In this document: positions 6,605 through 13,732 of the stretch, one piece after another
How the letters are laid out: every line of letters starts with the position of its first letter
How positions within the stretch are numbered: position 1 is the stretch's first letter
Source of the DNA: CALREA01 sp041674865
GTDB taxonomy: Bacteria; Patescibacteriota; Gracilibacteria; UBA1369; UBA12463
NCBI GenBank assembly: GCA_041674865.1
Contig: JBAYUX010000031.1
Span: 1 to 15,203 of the forward strand
Reading direction: 5' to 3'
Length of the DNA: 15,203 bases
The notes under the pieces: model-generated
Told to the model about the DNA's origin: nothing
Databases searched by the model: none
The model's input: only the letters and a program-made list of their open reading frames with translations
Translations under genes and position numbers: made by a program

Positions 6605-7819
6605 ATGGCTCGCCTAAGACGTCATGAACGTGTCTTTGGTAAGAATAGCCTTCTCATGACGGGCATAAAAGGTCTTCATGAGCATACGATAACGACCGTA
6701 CGTAGTGTTGGTAAAGCTACGGGACTTCGACATGTCGGAGGCGCCGTAAAGCAGATTAAAGCTAAAATAGACAACCACGTCGTTCCTCCAACCGCAGGAA
6801 CACTCTATAAGAGAGTAGGAGCGTTAACAGTAGGTTTCGTTATGGTGACCGCTGTTCTTGGTAGTTCATTTGATGTCTCATATGCCCAATATGGTGAAGA
6901 TGCCATTAGTCAAGCTTCACAGGATGGAAATCTCATTGCGGATCAGGATGGATATATTACAAAAGTAAGCCCACAAACCGTTAAGACAGAAAGAACGTTC
7001 AAGGATACCGCTATGTACACTGTTGAGTCTGGCGATACTCTTTCTGGTATTGCAAAGCAGTTCGATATTCATTCCGAGACACTCATGTGGGAAAACGGCA
7101 TTACCGCAGCAAGCAAATTAAAGGTTGGTCAGAGATTAAATATTCCTCCAGCAGATGGTGTTTCTCATCGAGTTGCCGCAGGGCAGACCATAGAGAAGAT
7201 TGCAGCTCTCTACAAAGTTCCAACAGAAAGGATCGTCGCCATGAATAATCTTCAGAGCGGTGTAATTGGAAAAGATCAGGTTATCTTCGTTCCAGAAGGT
7301 AAGCCGATTCAACAAGCTTCTCCGATTTCATCAAAAGCTATCGCAAGTGCACGAGGAGCTCGCGATTCCGCATCTCGTAACACCCGAACAGTCAAAGGGG
7401 ACTCCGCAACTGACAACTTTACAAATACAGACACAACACCAGCAGCCGGTAAGTTCTTGATTTTCCCAACAATTGGTGAGCTTACGCAGGGCTTTCGAAA
7501 GGGTCACTACGCTTTCGATATTGCTAACAGAAGCAAACCACCTATTTGGGCCGCCGCAGCTGGCAAGGTCACAGTTGCTACAACAGGAGTTTGGGCTGGT
7601 GGATATGGTAATCATGTTGTTATTGATCACGGAAATGGCGTTCAGACGCTCTACGCGCATATGGACCACCTCAATGTAAAATTGGGCGATAGGGTGACAC
7701 AGGGTCAGGTTCTTGGTCAGATGGGACGCACCGGAAATGTTCGCGGTGTGACAGGTATTCATCTCCATTTCGAGGTTATCGACCATGGCGTGAAAAAGAC
7801 TCCTGCCAAGTATTATTGA
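6605..7819 (+). CDS. LysM-LysM-M23 peptidoglycan endopeptidase, membrane-anchored
   Basis: This 404-aa protein is a predicted zinc endopeptidase that cleaves peptidoglycan cross-links. Residues 1-71 are basic and hydrophilic, followed by a hydrophobic segment (about 72-92) ending in SYAQ, which may be an anchor or a late signal-peptide cleavage site. Two LysM domains follow (about 137-181, YTVESGDTLSGIAKQF, and 186-230, HRVAAGQTIEKIAALY), then a Ser/Thr-rich linker, then an M23 domain (about 284-398). The zinc and catalytic residues are present: His301 and Asp305 in HYAFD, His352 in LYAHMDH, and His386 and His388 in HLHFE. It should therefore be active. An alternative TTG start at 6569 adds 12 residues; I prefer the ATG at 6605 because AGAGAG lies 8 nt upstream, the clearest ribosome-binding site in the window. 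yidD follows within 11 nt and is probably co-transcribed. The unusually long basic N-terminus before the membrane segment is noteworthy. Confidence 0.93.
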   Translation: MARLRRHERVFGKNSLLMTGIKGLHEHTITTVRSVGKATGLRHVGGAVKQIKAKIDNHVVPPTAGTLYKRVGALTVGFVMVTAVLGSSFDVSYAQYGEDAISQASQDGNLIADQDGYITKVSPQTVKTERTFKDTAMYTVESGDTLSGIAKQFDIHSETLMWENGITAASKLKVGQRLNIPPADGVSHRVAAGQTIEKIAALYKVPTERIVAMNNLQSGVIGKDQVIFVPEGKPIQQASPISSKAIASARGARDSASRNTRTVKGDSATDNFTNTDTTPAAGKFLIFPTIGELTQGFRKGHYAFDIANRSKPPIWAAAAGKVTVATTGVWAGGYGNHVVIDHGNGVQTLYAHMDHLNVKLGDRVTQGQVLGQMGRTGNVRGVTGIHLHFEVIDHGVKKTPAKYY

Positions 7820-7830
7820 TCCATGAAGTT

Positions 7831-8100
7831 ATGAAGCATACGAAAGCCTGGCTTATGCGGCTCTGGCATTTTCCTCGAATGATGTTGTCGGGCGTGGTGA
7901 CCGCGTATCAAAAGACGCTTTCTCCTGATCACGGGATGATGAAGGGGTTTTTCCCGTATGGGTTTTGCAAATTTGAGCCGAGTTGCTCTCAGTACATGAA
8001 AGAGCGGTTGTTGGCCGATGGAGTCGTGATCGGGCTTACGAAGGGGACTTGGCAGATTTTGCGATGTAATCCTTGGAACAAGGGAAATCGGATGAAGTGA
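7831..8100 (+). CDS. yidD: Membrane protein insertion efficiency factor YidD
   Basis: This 89-aa protein matches YidD, a small inner-membrane-associated factor that helps YidC insert membrane proteins. Family features are an N-terminal amphipathic helix, YQKTLSPDHG (26-35), the CKFEPSCSQYM motif with Cys46 and Cys52 (46-56), and GTWQILRCNPWNKG with Cys79 (72-85). The usual length is 70-90 residues. A TTG start at 7816 would overlap the stop of the peptidase gene and give 94 residues; the ATG at 7831 fits the family better, but neither has a good ribosome-binding site. yidD usually lies between rnpA and yidC; here it follows a cell-wall hydrolase, so the standard cluster is broken. The basic, Met-rich insert around HGMMKGFFPYG is slightly longer than in typical members. 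Confidence 0.92.
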   Translation: MKHTKAWLMRLWHFPRMMLSGVVTAYQKTLSPDHGMMKGFFPYGFCKFEPSCSQYMKERLLADGVVIGLTKGTWQILRCNPWNKGNRMK

Positions 8101-8128
8101 GGGGCGTGGGAGTACAAAATTATTCTCT

Positions 8129-8144
8129 GTGGAATAACTTCCGC
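8129..8144 (+). terminator. Weak hairpin after yidD, possible terminator
   Basis: GTGGAA (8129-8134) can pair with TTCCGC (8139-8144) across a TAAC loop, with one G-T pair. The next T-run (CTTTT, about 8153-8157) is not adjacent, so termination is doubtful. It does lie in the 251-nt gap between yidD and the next promoter, where a transcript end is expected. Between it and 8240 I see only AT-rich sequence with a short palindrome TCTATAGA (8217-8224). Confidence 0.25.
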
Positions 8145-8239
8145 CAAAGATACTTTTAGGAAAGGTCACGCTTATGCAGCTTAGATATTCATATTAAGAA
8201 ATATATAGAAAATATGTCTATAGAAACAGGGCTGTAGTA

Positions 8240-8270
8240 AGCGACAAACGGGGGTTGGTGGATTGCCGCT
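8240..8270. repeat. Inverted repeat overlapping the -35 box of the envelope operon
   Basis: AGCGACAA (8240-8247) and TTGCCGCT (8263-8270) are inverted copies with one mismatch, separated by 15 bp that include a run of five G's. The right arm contains the -35 box TTGCCG, so a protein binding both arms would compete with RNA polymerase. The operator role is inferred. Confidence 0.35.
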
Positions 8271-8291
8271 AAAGCAAAAGTCTGCTATACT
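8263..8291 (+). promoter_or_regulatory. Promoter of the envelope-complex operon
   Basis: TTGCCG (8263-8268) and TATACT (8286-8291) are exactly 17 bp apart, with TGC directly before the -10 (extended -10). The start point should be near 8298. The resulting leader of about 54 nt is very A-rich and has no Shine-Dalgarno sequence; the AAGGAG at 8292-8297 lies at or before the start point and is too far from the ATG. Confidence 0.7.
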
Positions 8292-8351
8292 AAGGAGATC
8301 GCAAAAGAAGATTTTCAAAGCAAAAAACACAAAAATAAAACACAAAAAATC

Positions 8352-8897
8352 ATGCTCAAGAAAATAATTTCACACTATCGGTTGAAGAAGGCGATGATAA
8401 AAGAGGCCCATATCAATGGCTCTCATTTCGATCACGCACCGCTTTTAACATGGGAGGCACCATTTCGCCACAAGCCGGAAAAGGGCTTCATCTGGCTCAC
8501 ATTGGCAGCACTCGCTATGAGCGGAATTTTGTATTATTCGATTGTGAATGGAAACTGGTTTTTCGGAATTGCGATGGTGATTGCAGCGTTCGCATATGGC
8601 GTCGACCACTTCGAAGAGACGAAGACTATTGAAATTAAAATCTCAGATATTGGCATCAAGATCGGGAAAAAGACGATTGCCTATTCAAACATAAAGGCAT
8701 TTTGGATTCTCTATCACCCACCATTTATTGGACGATTGTACATTCGTACGCATCAGAAAATGTTGCCAGATATTATTATCGAGTTAGCGGGAGTTGATCC
8801 GGCACTCATACGAAAATATCTCACACGTCACGTCATCGAGTGGGAAGGAAAAGAAGAAAGTTTCATGGACCTAACAGTACGATTACTCAAGTTATAA
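8352..8897 (+). CDS. Two-TM membrane protein with possible PH-like C-terminal domain, unknown function
   Basis: This 181-aa protein has a basic N-terminus, two closely spaced hydrophobic segments (about 46-65 and 69-84) and a C-terminal domain (about 88-181) predicted to be cytosolic. The C-terminal part alternates short strands (KTIEIKISDIGIKIGKKTIAYSNIKAFWIL, LYIRTHQKMLPDIIIELAG) and ends in a helix. This layout resembles bacterial PH-like domains that follow a pair of membrane helices; that is a pattern judgement, not a family match. PrgI-type proteins of Gram-positive conjugation systems also have two membrane helices, but I see no PrgI signature. It is the first gene after the 8263 promoter and is followed after 11 nt by the next gene, so it is probably part of the same complex or its assembly. 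The ATG leader is A-rich without a ribosome-binding site. Confidence 0.75.
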   Translation: MLKKIISHYRLKKAMIKEAHINGSHFDHAPLLTWEAPFRHKPEKGFIWLTLAALAMSGILYYSIVNGNWFFGIAMVIAAFAYGVDHFEETKTIEIKISDIGIKIGKKTIAYSNIKAFWILYHPPFIGRLYIRTHQKMLPDIIIELAGVDPALIRKYLTRHVIEWEGKEESFMDLTVRLLKL

Positions 8898-8908
8898 ATT
8901 AATATCTC

Positions 8909-10420
8909 ATGCCAGAACAGAACGATATAAATACATCATCGGGAAACGAAGCAGAAGTTCAAGCCGAACAAGAACGTCGGAATGAAGGGAATGTTGCGAA
9001 AGAACAGTTCTTGAAAGAGCATGCTAAACCAGAAGAGCTTGCCGCTTTGAAGGACATTGATGATCGTTTCAACAATTTGAATATTACCGCAGAGAAAAGG
9101 GCTGAGCAGTATGATTTGCAAAATGCACAGGCTCTCACGGCGTTGAAAAAATATGTGAAATTTTCATACAAAAAACTTGGAGAAAAGATTCGACAAATCA
9201 AAGATCCGAAGGAGCGAGGTCAGTGGAGGACGGAGTTTGAAAAGACACGAGGAGATGTTGCAGCATACACAGGAATCGTTCAGGGGTTTCTTCTCGAGTT
9301 TCAGGAGAATCACAAAGAAGGAATCGATCTCAAGGCTCTTCAAGAACTTGGTCAAAAAGGAAATGAGATGTTTGAACAGATGATTAACAACAAGGAGTAC
9401 GGAAATATTTTGCATAAGGCGGCAACAAATACGCTTGATAAACCTTCGTTCGATTTTATTTATAACAAGATTCAGCGTCGAACCGTTGCAGGTCCGCTCA
9501 AGCCTCAAGATGCAATTGCGCTTCTCGATCAGGCAGGTGTGACGTCGATTCTTTCGACCATGAAAGGCAAGCAGCGTATGGACTTCGCAGAACATGTGAT
9601 CGACTCTGGAAAGCCAGATACCCTCGCCATCCTCACTTCGTTCGTCGGCTCGGGCTACCTCTCCATGGGTCAGGCCGATCGACTCGTCGATCGAGCCATT
9701 GCAAAAGGCCTCGTACCACAAGCACAGAAAGAAACAGTTCTCGCCTCGATGCTCTCGGCGCAAGAAAAAAACGCAGAATTTGAAAAAACAGTCGGTGATC
9801 GTCTCGAACGACCACAGTACAAGAGTCAACTTCATCGCGTTATGGAGCCAAAATTCCTCGGTGGTCTCTTTCTTACAACATGGAGAGGTATCAACCTCCT
9901 TGCAACATGTATGGCCTACCGAAAGGATTTCAAGGAGCTTCTCGGAAGTCCATATGTTTACGCCGATGTGGCAGGTATCTTCGCAGGAACGGCGCTCATG
10001 GGAAATCCAACCATTCTCGACTTCTTGCAGAAGGCATCAAAAGGACAGAAAAACGAAAAAGAATTTATCAAGAGACAGGCAGAGCTCATGGCTCTGATGA
10101 GTCGATATGACGGAACATCAAAAAAGTATTTTGAAAAAGGTGGAGCCGTTGAGGCGATTAATGCTATTCGAAAGGAGCATGCCGTGACCGGAAAGAAGGG
10201 CGTGGCAACGCTTCAAGAGATCAAGGAGGAGGCCAAAAAGCAGTATGTCATCAGTCGAAATCCAGATCTCGCAAAAGATCTCGATGCGATGAATTCGGAG
10301 CAACTCAGACAGTTCACGATTCTCTCAAATAAAGTTTACGAAACTCCAGCGATCATCGACACAAATAATTACAAGGGATACGCCACAAGAGTTCGCCAGG
10401 CGGAAGGTCTCGTATCATAA
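8909..10420 (+). CDS. 503-aa helical protein of unknown function, envelope operon
   Basis: I recognise no family. The protein has no signal peptide. Residues 1-170 are strongly charged (Glu, Lys, Gln) and predicted helical or coiled coil. Residues about 177-300 look like a series of paired helices with Gly/Pro turns (for example LLDQAG, VIDSGKPDTLAIL, VGSGYLSMGQADRL), reminiscent of helical-repeat scaffolds. Residues about 315-375 are more hydrophobic (FLGGLFLTTWRGINLLATCMAY and VYADVAGIFAGTALMG) and could contact or dip into the membrane. The tail is charged and helical again. It starts 11 nt after the previous gene and is followed after 34 nt by the next; no ribosome-binding site is visible (TTAATATCTC before the ATG). 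Its place between membrane proteins suggests a cytosolic or peripheral scaffold of the same complex. Confidence 0.75.
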   Translation: MPEQNDINTSSGNEAEVQAEQERRNEGNVAKEQFLKEHAKPEELAALKDIDDRFNNLNITAEKRAEQYDLQNAQALTALKKYVKFSYKKLGEKIRQIKDPKERGQWRTEFEKTRGDVAAYTGIVQGFLLEFQENHKEGIDLKALQELGQKGNEMFEQMINNKEYGNILHKAATNTLDKPSFDFIYNKIQRRTVAGPLKPQDAIALLDQAGVTSILSTMKGKQRMDFAEHVIDSGKPDTLAILTSFVGSGYLSMGQADRLVDRAIAKGLVPQAQKETVLASMLSAQEKNAEFEKTVGDRLERPQYKSQLHRVMEPKFLGGLFLTTWRGINLLATCMAYRKDFKELLGSPYVYADVAGIFAGTALMGNPTILDFLQKASKGQKNEKEFIKRQAELMALMSRYDGTSKKYFEKGGAVEAINAIRKEHAVTGKKGVATLQEIKEEAKKQYVISRNPDLAKDLDAMNSEQLRQFTILSNKVYETPAIIDTNNYKGYATRVRQAEGLVS

Positions 10421-10454
10421 ATAAATCAAACACGATTAGAACATTCAAAATACT

Positions 10455-11138
10455 ATGGAAAACATCACGCCAAATAACGATCAGCGAAAACAGGAGTTCA
10501 TCGACACGATGAAAGAAGAGCTCATGGAACAGCAGAGCGCTGAGATAGAGACCATCACTCAAGTTCTCAAGAGTCAGCCACTTCAGAAGTTCTACCTCGG
10601 CGACGATAAGGTATTTGATTCAGAGGAAGAAGCTATGGAATATGTGGAAAAACTAGGACTCGTGAATGAATTGGCGAGTCTTCAGGACAGCTCGTCTCGA
10701 AGACAGAAGGATCTCTTGCAGAGAAAAAAACTTACAGCAGCCGTTCTTCTTGGAAACATGAATAGAGAAAATGAGATCAGGGCAATGCTTCCTCAGATAG
10801 AGAAGATCCGTCCAATGGCAACTGTTTCACCAGAATTCACAAAAAAACTTGATGAGATGGATGCCAAAAATGCAAAGTCAGAAGAAAGCGATGAGCAAGA
10901 TCAAGAGCAGCAGATTGTAGAAATGGAGAAACAGCGAGCAGAAGAATCAAATCGACAGCGACTTATGGCAGAGCAAAAAAAGCGTCAACAAGAAGATAGC
11001 TATCAGGTCTCAAGGAGAAAGAGTAAGAAGAAAGGATGGTCTCTCGCCGCAAAAGTATTCGGAGGCGCAGCGGTTGTCGGAACGGGTGCGGCGGTAGGAA
11101 CGGCAACATTTCCATTACTCTTTAAGGGATTAGTCTAA
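10455..11138 (+). CDS. Coiled-coil protein with C-terminal membrane anchor, unknown function
   Basis: This 227-aa protein begins with a Glu/Gln-rich helical region (1-40) and a small patch LQKFYLGDDKVFDSEEEAMEYVEKLG (43-68) that could be a compact domain. A long, highly charged coiled coil follows (about 130-185, rich in Glu, Gln, Lys and Arg). After a basic cluster RRKSKKKGW (187-195) comes one hydrophobic segment (about 197-222) with small residues every few positions (GGAAVVGTGAAVGTA), a pattern used in packed membrane helices. The basic cluster before it points to a cytosolic N-terminus and a tail anchor. It lies 34 nt after the 503-aa gene and 28 nt before the polytopic membrane protein gene. 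A linker or assembly role in the membrane complex is inference. Confidence 0.75.
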   Translation: MENITPNNDQRKQEFIDTMKEELMEQQSAEIETITQVLKSQPLQKFYLGDDKVFDSEEEAMEYVEKLGLVNELASLQDSSSRRQKDLLQRKKLTAAVLLGNMNRENEIRAMLPQIEKIRPMATVSPEFTKKLDEMDAKNAKSEESDEQDQEQQIVEMEKQRAEESNRQRLMAEQKKRQQEDSYQVSRRKSKKKGWSLAAKVFGGAAVVGTGAAVGTATFPLLFKGLV

Positions 11139-11166
11139 AAAGAATCACGCAAAAATCAAACAAAAA

Positions 11167-13662
11167 ATGAATACAAAAAAACACACATCAATTCGAATCA
11201 TTCTCGTCACACTTCTGCTCGTTATGGGCTTGAGTTTCACGGGTGTGTTCAGCGCGGGTATCGCGCATGCCGAAGATCCGGCCCCAGCAACCGATACGGG
11301 CAATGGTGGTGCAGGAAACGGCGGCGCTGGTAACAATTTGGCCGCAGGTCAGTTGGGGAATACAACCATTGGCGATATCACAAAAGGTGACGATATTATC
11401 GTAGGACTTTCAAAAATTCTCGCGATTGGACTTCGTGCGATTTCACAGCTCATCTGGCCACTCTTGATGTTCGGAAGTGGACTCCTCAAGAGTGACTTCT
11501 TGTACACAGGTGCGATCGATATCAAACTTACGGAGATGTGGATTCAGGTGAGAAACTTGGTCAACATTATTTATGTGATTTTGCTCTTAGCCGTAGCGCT
11601 GTATAACGTGCTCGGTTTGGGCGAGACCGTCGACTTCCTGGAAATTAAAAAAGCACTTCCAAAGATTATTCTCGGACTCTTGCTCGTGAACTTCTCGTAT
11701 GCCGGTGTCAAAGTCGTGCTCGATGTCGTGAACGTTGGTACAACATTTGCCTTCTCGCTGCCAAGAACTGACCCCGAACTTAATCTGCAAACGCAGGCAG
11801 TGATCGCAAGCGCCTCAAAGAATATGTGTATGAATTCAGATGTGGAGAAGATTGCGAGCAAGGCAGAGCAGTCTTCAGGAACAAAGCCAGCAGATCCAAA
11901 AGCAAAACCAGGTACCGCTGCACCCGACTCATATCAAGGTCAAATAGATGCGTGTAATAAGCTGAAAGGTGCCGCTGCGCAAAAAGCATGTACGTCTAAA
12001 TTGGTAGCAAGCTCCAAGAAAGGTATTTGTATTGGTGATGAGCTTGGTAACAAGACGCTCAATCCAGACGTGAAGAAGCTTCTTTCAGATTGGAATATCG
12101 ATGGCGCACTCACCATTATGGCAGTGAAGTTCATGCGCATGCAGGATCTCTCGCAGATCGCCGAAAAACTCAAAGATAATGTCACGATCTCAAATCTCGC
12201 GATCAATATGCTCTTCTCTCTTGTGCTCTATCTTGTATATGGGATTAGTTTCATTGTGTTGATCGTGGTGTTGTTTGCGCGCGCCGCCGTCCTTTGGATG
12301 GTGATCGTCTTCTCGCCACTCATCGTCGTGAATATGACCTTCCCAAATCTCGTCTCGCAACTCGGCGGCGGCGCGGGCGATGCAGCCGGAAAAATTATCA
12401 AAACTCTCATAGCTCCGATCATTATTGGTTTCGTCCTTTCGATTGGATATATTCTACTTTCAACGATGCAGAACGTAAATTACGACGGCATCGGCTCACT
12501 CATTAGTGACGTTCCAACATCAAACCTCGACACATTCCAAGACTTCATGATCGCTATCGGTTCAGTCGTCTTCGTCTGGATGGGAATAGAAGGAGCAATC
12601 AGCGGAACGATCGGAGAGTCCGTCTCAAACATGGTCATGAGCGCCGCAAAAGATGCTGGTGGATGGCTTGCAAAAGCACCGTTCTACTACACTCCACTCT
12701 TCCAAATCAAATCACCACATGGAACTCACAGTGAAACCGTCAGCATGGGTACGCTCGCCAAAGCCCTCGATATCGCCAAATCTACTCCAGAGAATCATGC
12801 TCACGAAGAGGCGGTTCGTATCTTTGGAAACAAGGGTGGTCTCAGTGAAATTGCCAAGAAGGAGCAGCTTAATGAGTTTATGAGAGGCAAGGATTCCGCC
12901 TACTTCCTCGAAAATGAAGAGAATAGAAATAACCTCAAAAAGGCTATCGATAAAATTAAAAGCACAGAAGGTCTCAAGGACAGTGACCCAGCCGATCATC
13001 AGCTCATTTTGCTCAAGAAAGAGCTCGACAAGGGTGATAAACTTAATCGTGTAGCTGCCGACAACGCTCTTCGTCAATATAAGAAAACAAAAGGTATCTC
13101 TGATACTGCAGGCGCTCCAGGAAAAGCAGGTGCCGAAGGAGGAGGTGCGACAAGTGGAACGGTTAGTTCGTCTACCGACAAAGAAGCGCTCAAAGATGGC
13201 GCTAAGCACTTAGGTGCTGACAAAAAGAAAAAGGCAGACGCTCTGATTGATGCTAAAGATGCAGCAGCATTTGACGCTGCAAATAAAAACGCTGATACAT
13301 CGGCCGTTGCAGCCCAGGCTCTCGGTATTCACAACGCGAAAGATAAATTGAGAAATTCGGACAAGGTGAAGGCTTACGCAGCAGCAGTAAAATCCGGCGT
13401 TGATGCAGATATTCAAAAAGCAGCAGACGCTCTCAAGCCTGAGATAGAAGGATTTATTTCAAGTCTTGGTACAGAAGGTGGCATTCTCTCATCAGATGGA
13501 ACAAAGCATGCGGAAATTCTCGGTGAAGTTCTTCGGGCCGCAGGCGATACGGCAAAAGCCGAAAAAGGAAAAATGGCAACCGTCACAGAGGCACAGATCA
13601 AACGAATTCTCAAAGAGAAAACTGATCTCGGAAATAACATCGCAAAGAATATTAATAAATAA
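11167..13662 (+). CDS. Polytopic membrane protein resembling VirB6/TrbL of type IV secretion
   Basis: This 831-aa protein has a signal peptide (basic start, hydrophobic 9-30, likely cleavage after AHA at 35), then a Gly/Asn/Ala-rich linker (40-62). Hydrophobic segments follow at about 84-104, 130-150, 164-190, 345-371, 372-392, 411-433 and 457-478. Between the third and fourth is a loop of about 150 residues with four cysteines (221, 263, 275, 288), probably outside the membrane and disulfide-bonded. Residues 500-831 are soluble, charged and helical with an Ala/Lys/Asp-rich stretch (about 640-760). Signal peptide, central membrane block and long hydrophilic tail resemble the VirB6/TrbL channel component of type IV secretion systems. 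I base this on architecture and the ARAAVLWMVIVFSPL segment, not on an alignment. The gene ends the tightly spaced part of the operon; 68 nt separate it from the last gene. The ATG has an A-rich leader (CAAACAAAAA). Confidence 0.75.
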   Translation: MNTKKHTSIRIILVTLLLVMGLSFTGVFSAGIAHAEDPAPATDTGNGGAGNGGAGNNLAAGQLGNTTIGDITKGDDIIVGLSKILAIGLRAISQLIWPLLMFGSGLLKSDFLYTGAIDIKLTEMWIQVRNLVNIIYVILLLAVALYNVLGLGETVDFLEIKKALPKIILGLLLVNFSYAGVKVVLDVVNVGTTFAFSLPRTDPELNLQTQAVIASASKNMCMNSDVEKIASKAEQSSGTKPADPKAKPGTAAPDSYQGQIDACNKLKGAAAQKACTSKLVASSKKGICIGDELGNKTLNPDVKKLLSDWNIDGALTIMAVKFMRMQDLSQIAEKLKDNVTISNLAINMLFSLVLYLVYGISFIVLIVVLFARAAVLWMVIVFSPLIVVNMTFPNLVSQLGGGAGDAAGKIIKTLIAPIIIGFVLSIGYILLSTMQNVNYDGIGSLISDVPTSNLDTFQDFMIAIGSVVFVWMGIEGAISGTIGESVSNMVMSAAKDAGGWLAKAPFYYTPLFQIKSPHGTHSETVSMGTLAKALDIAKSTPENHAHEEAVRIFGNKGGLSEIAKKEQLNEFMRGKDSAYFLENEENRNNLKKAIDKIKSTEGLKDSDPADHQLILLKKELDKGDKLNRVAADNALRQYKKTKGISDTAGAPGKAGAEGGGATSGTVSSSTDKEALKDGAKHLGADKKKKADALIDAKDAAAFDAANKNADTSAVAAQALGIHNAKDKLRNSDKVKAYAAAVKSGVDADIQKAADALKPEIEGFISSLGTEGGILSSDGTKHAEILGEVLRAAGDTAKAEKGKMATVTEAQIKRILKEKTDLGNNIAKNINK

Positions 13663-13704
13663 GAAGTTATTCAGCCTCCACTCGCGCAAAATCCCCTCAA
13701 ATAC

Positions 13705-13732
13705 TTGCAAAAAAATAAAAATATAGTACTAT
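13705..13732 (+). promoter_or_regulatory. Possible internal promoter before the last gene
   Basis: TTGCAA (13705-13710) and TACTAT (13727-13732) are 16 bp apart in the 68-nt spacer after the polytopic protein gene. Transcription would start near 13739, after the first ATG (13731) and before the second (13764), so its use would favour the second start. Confidence 0.4.

Noticed and set aside
8292..8297. AAGGAG as a Shine-Dalgarno sequence for the gene at 8352
   Set aside because: It directly follows the -10 box, so it is at or before the transcription start, and it is over 50 nt from the ATG.
9164..9835. 223-codon minus-strand frame inside the 503-aa gene
   Set aside because: Cys/Phe/Leu-rich composition typical of an antisense shadow; the plus-strand frame is longer, has normal composition and fits the operon.
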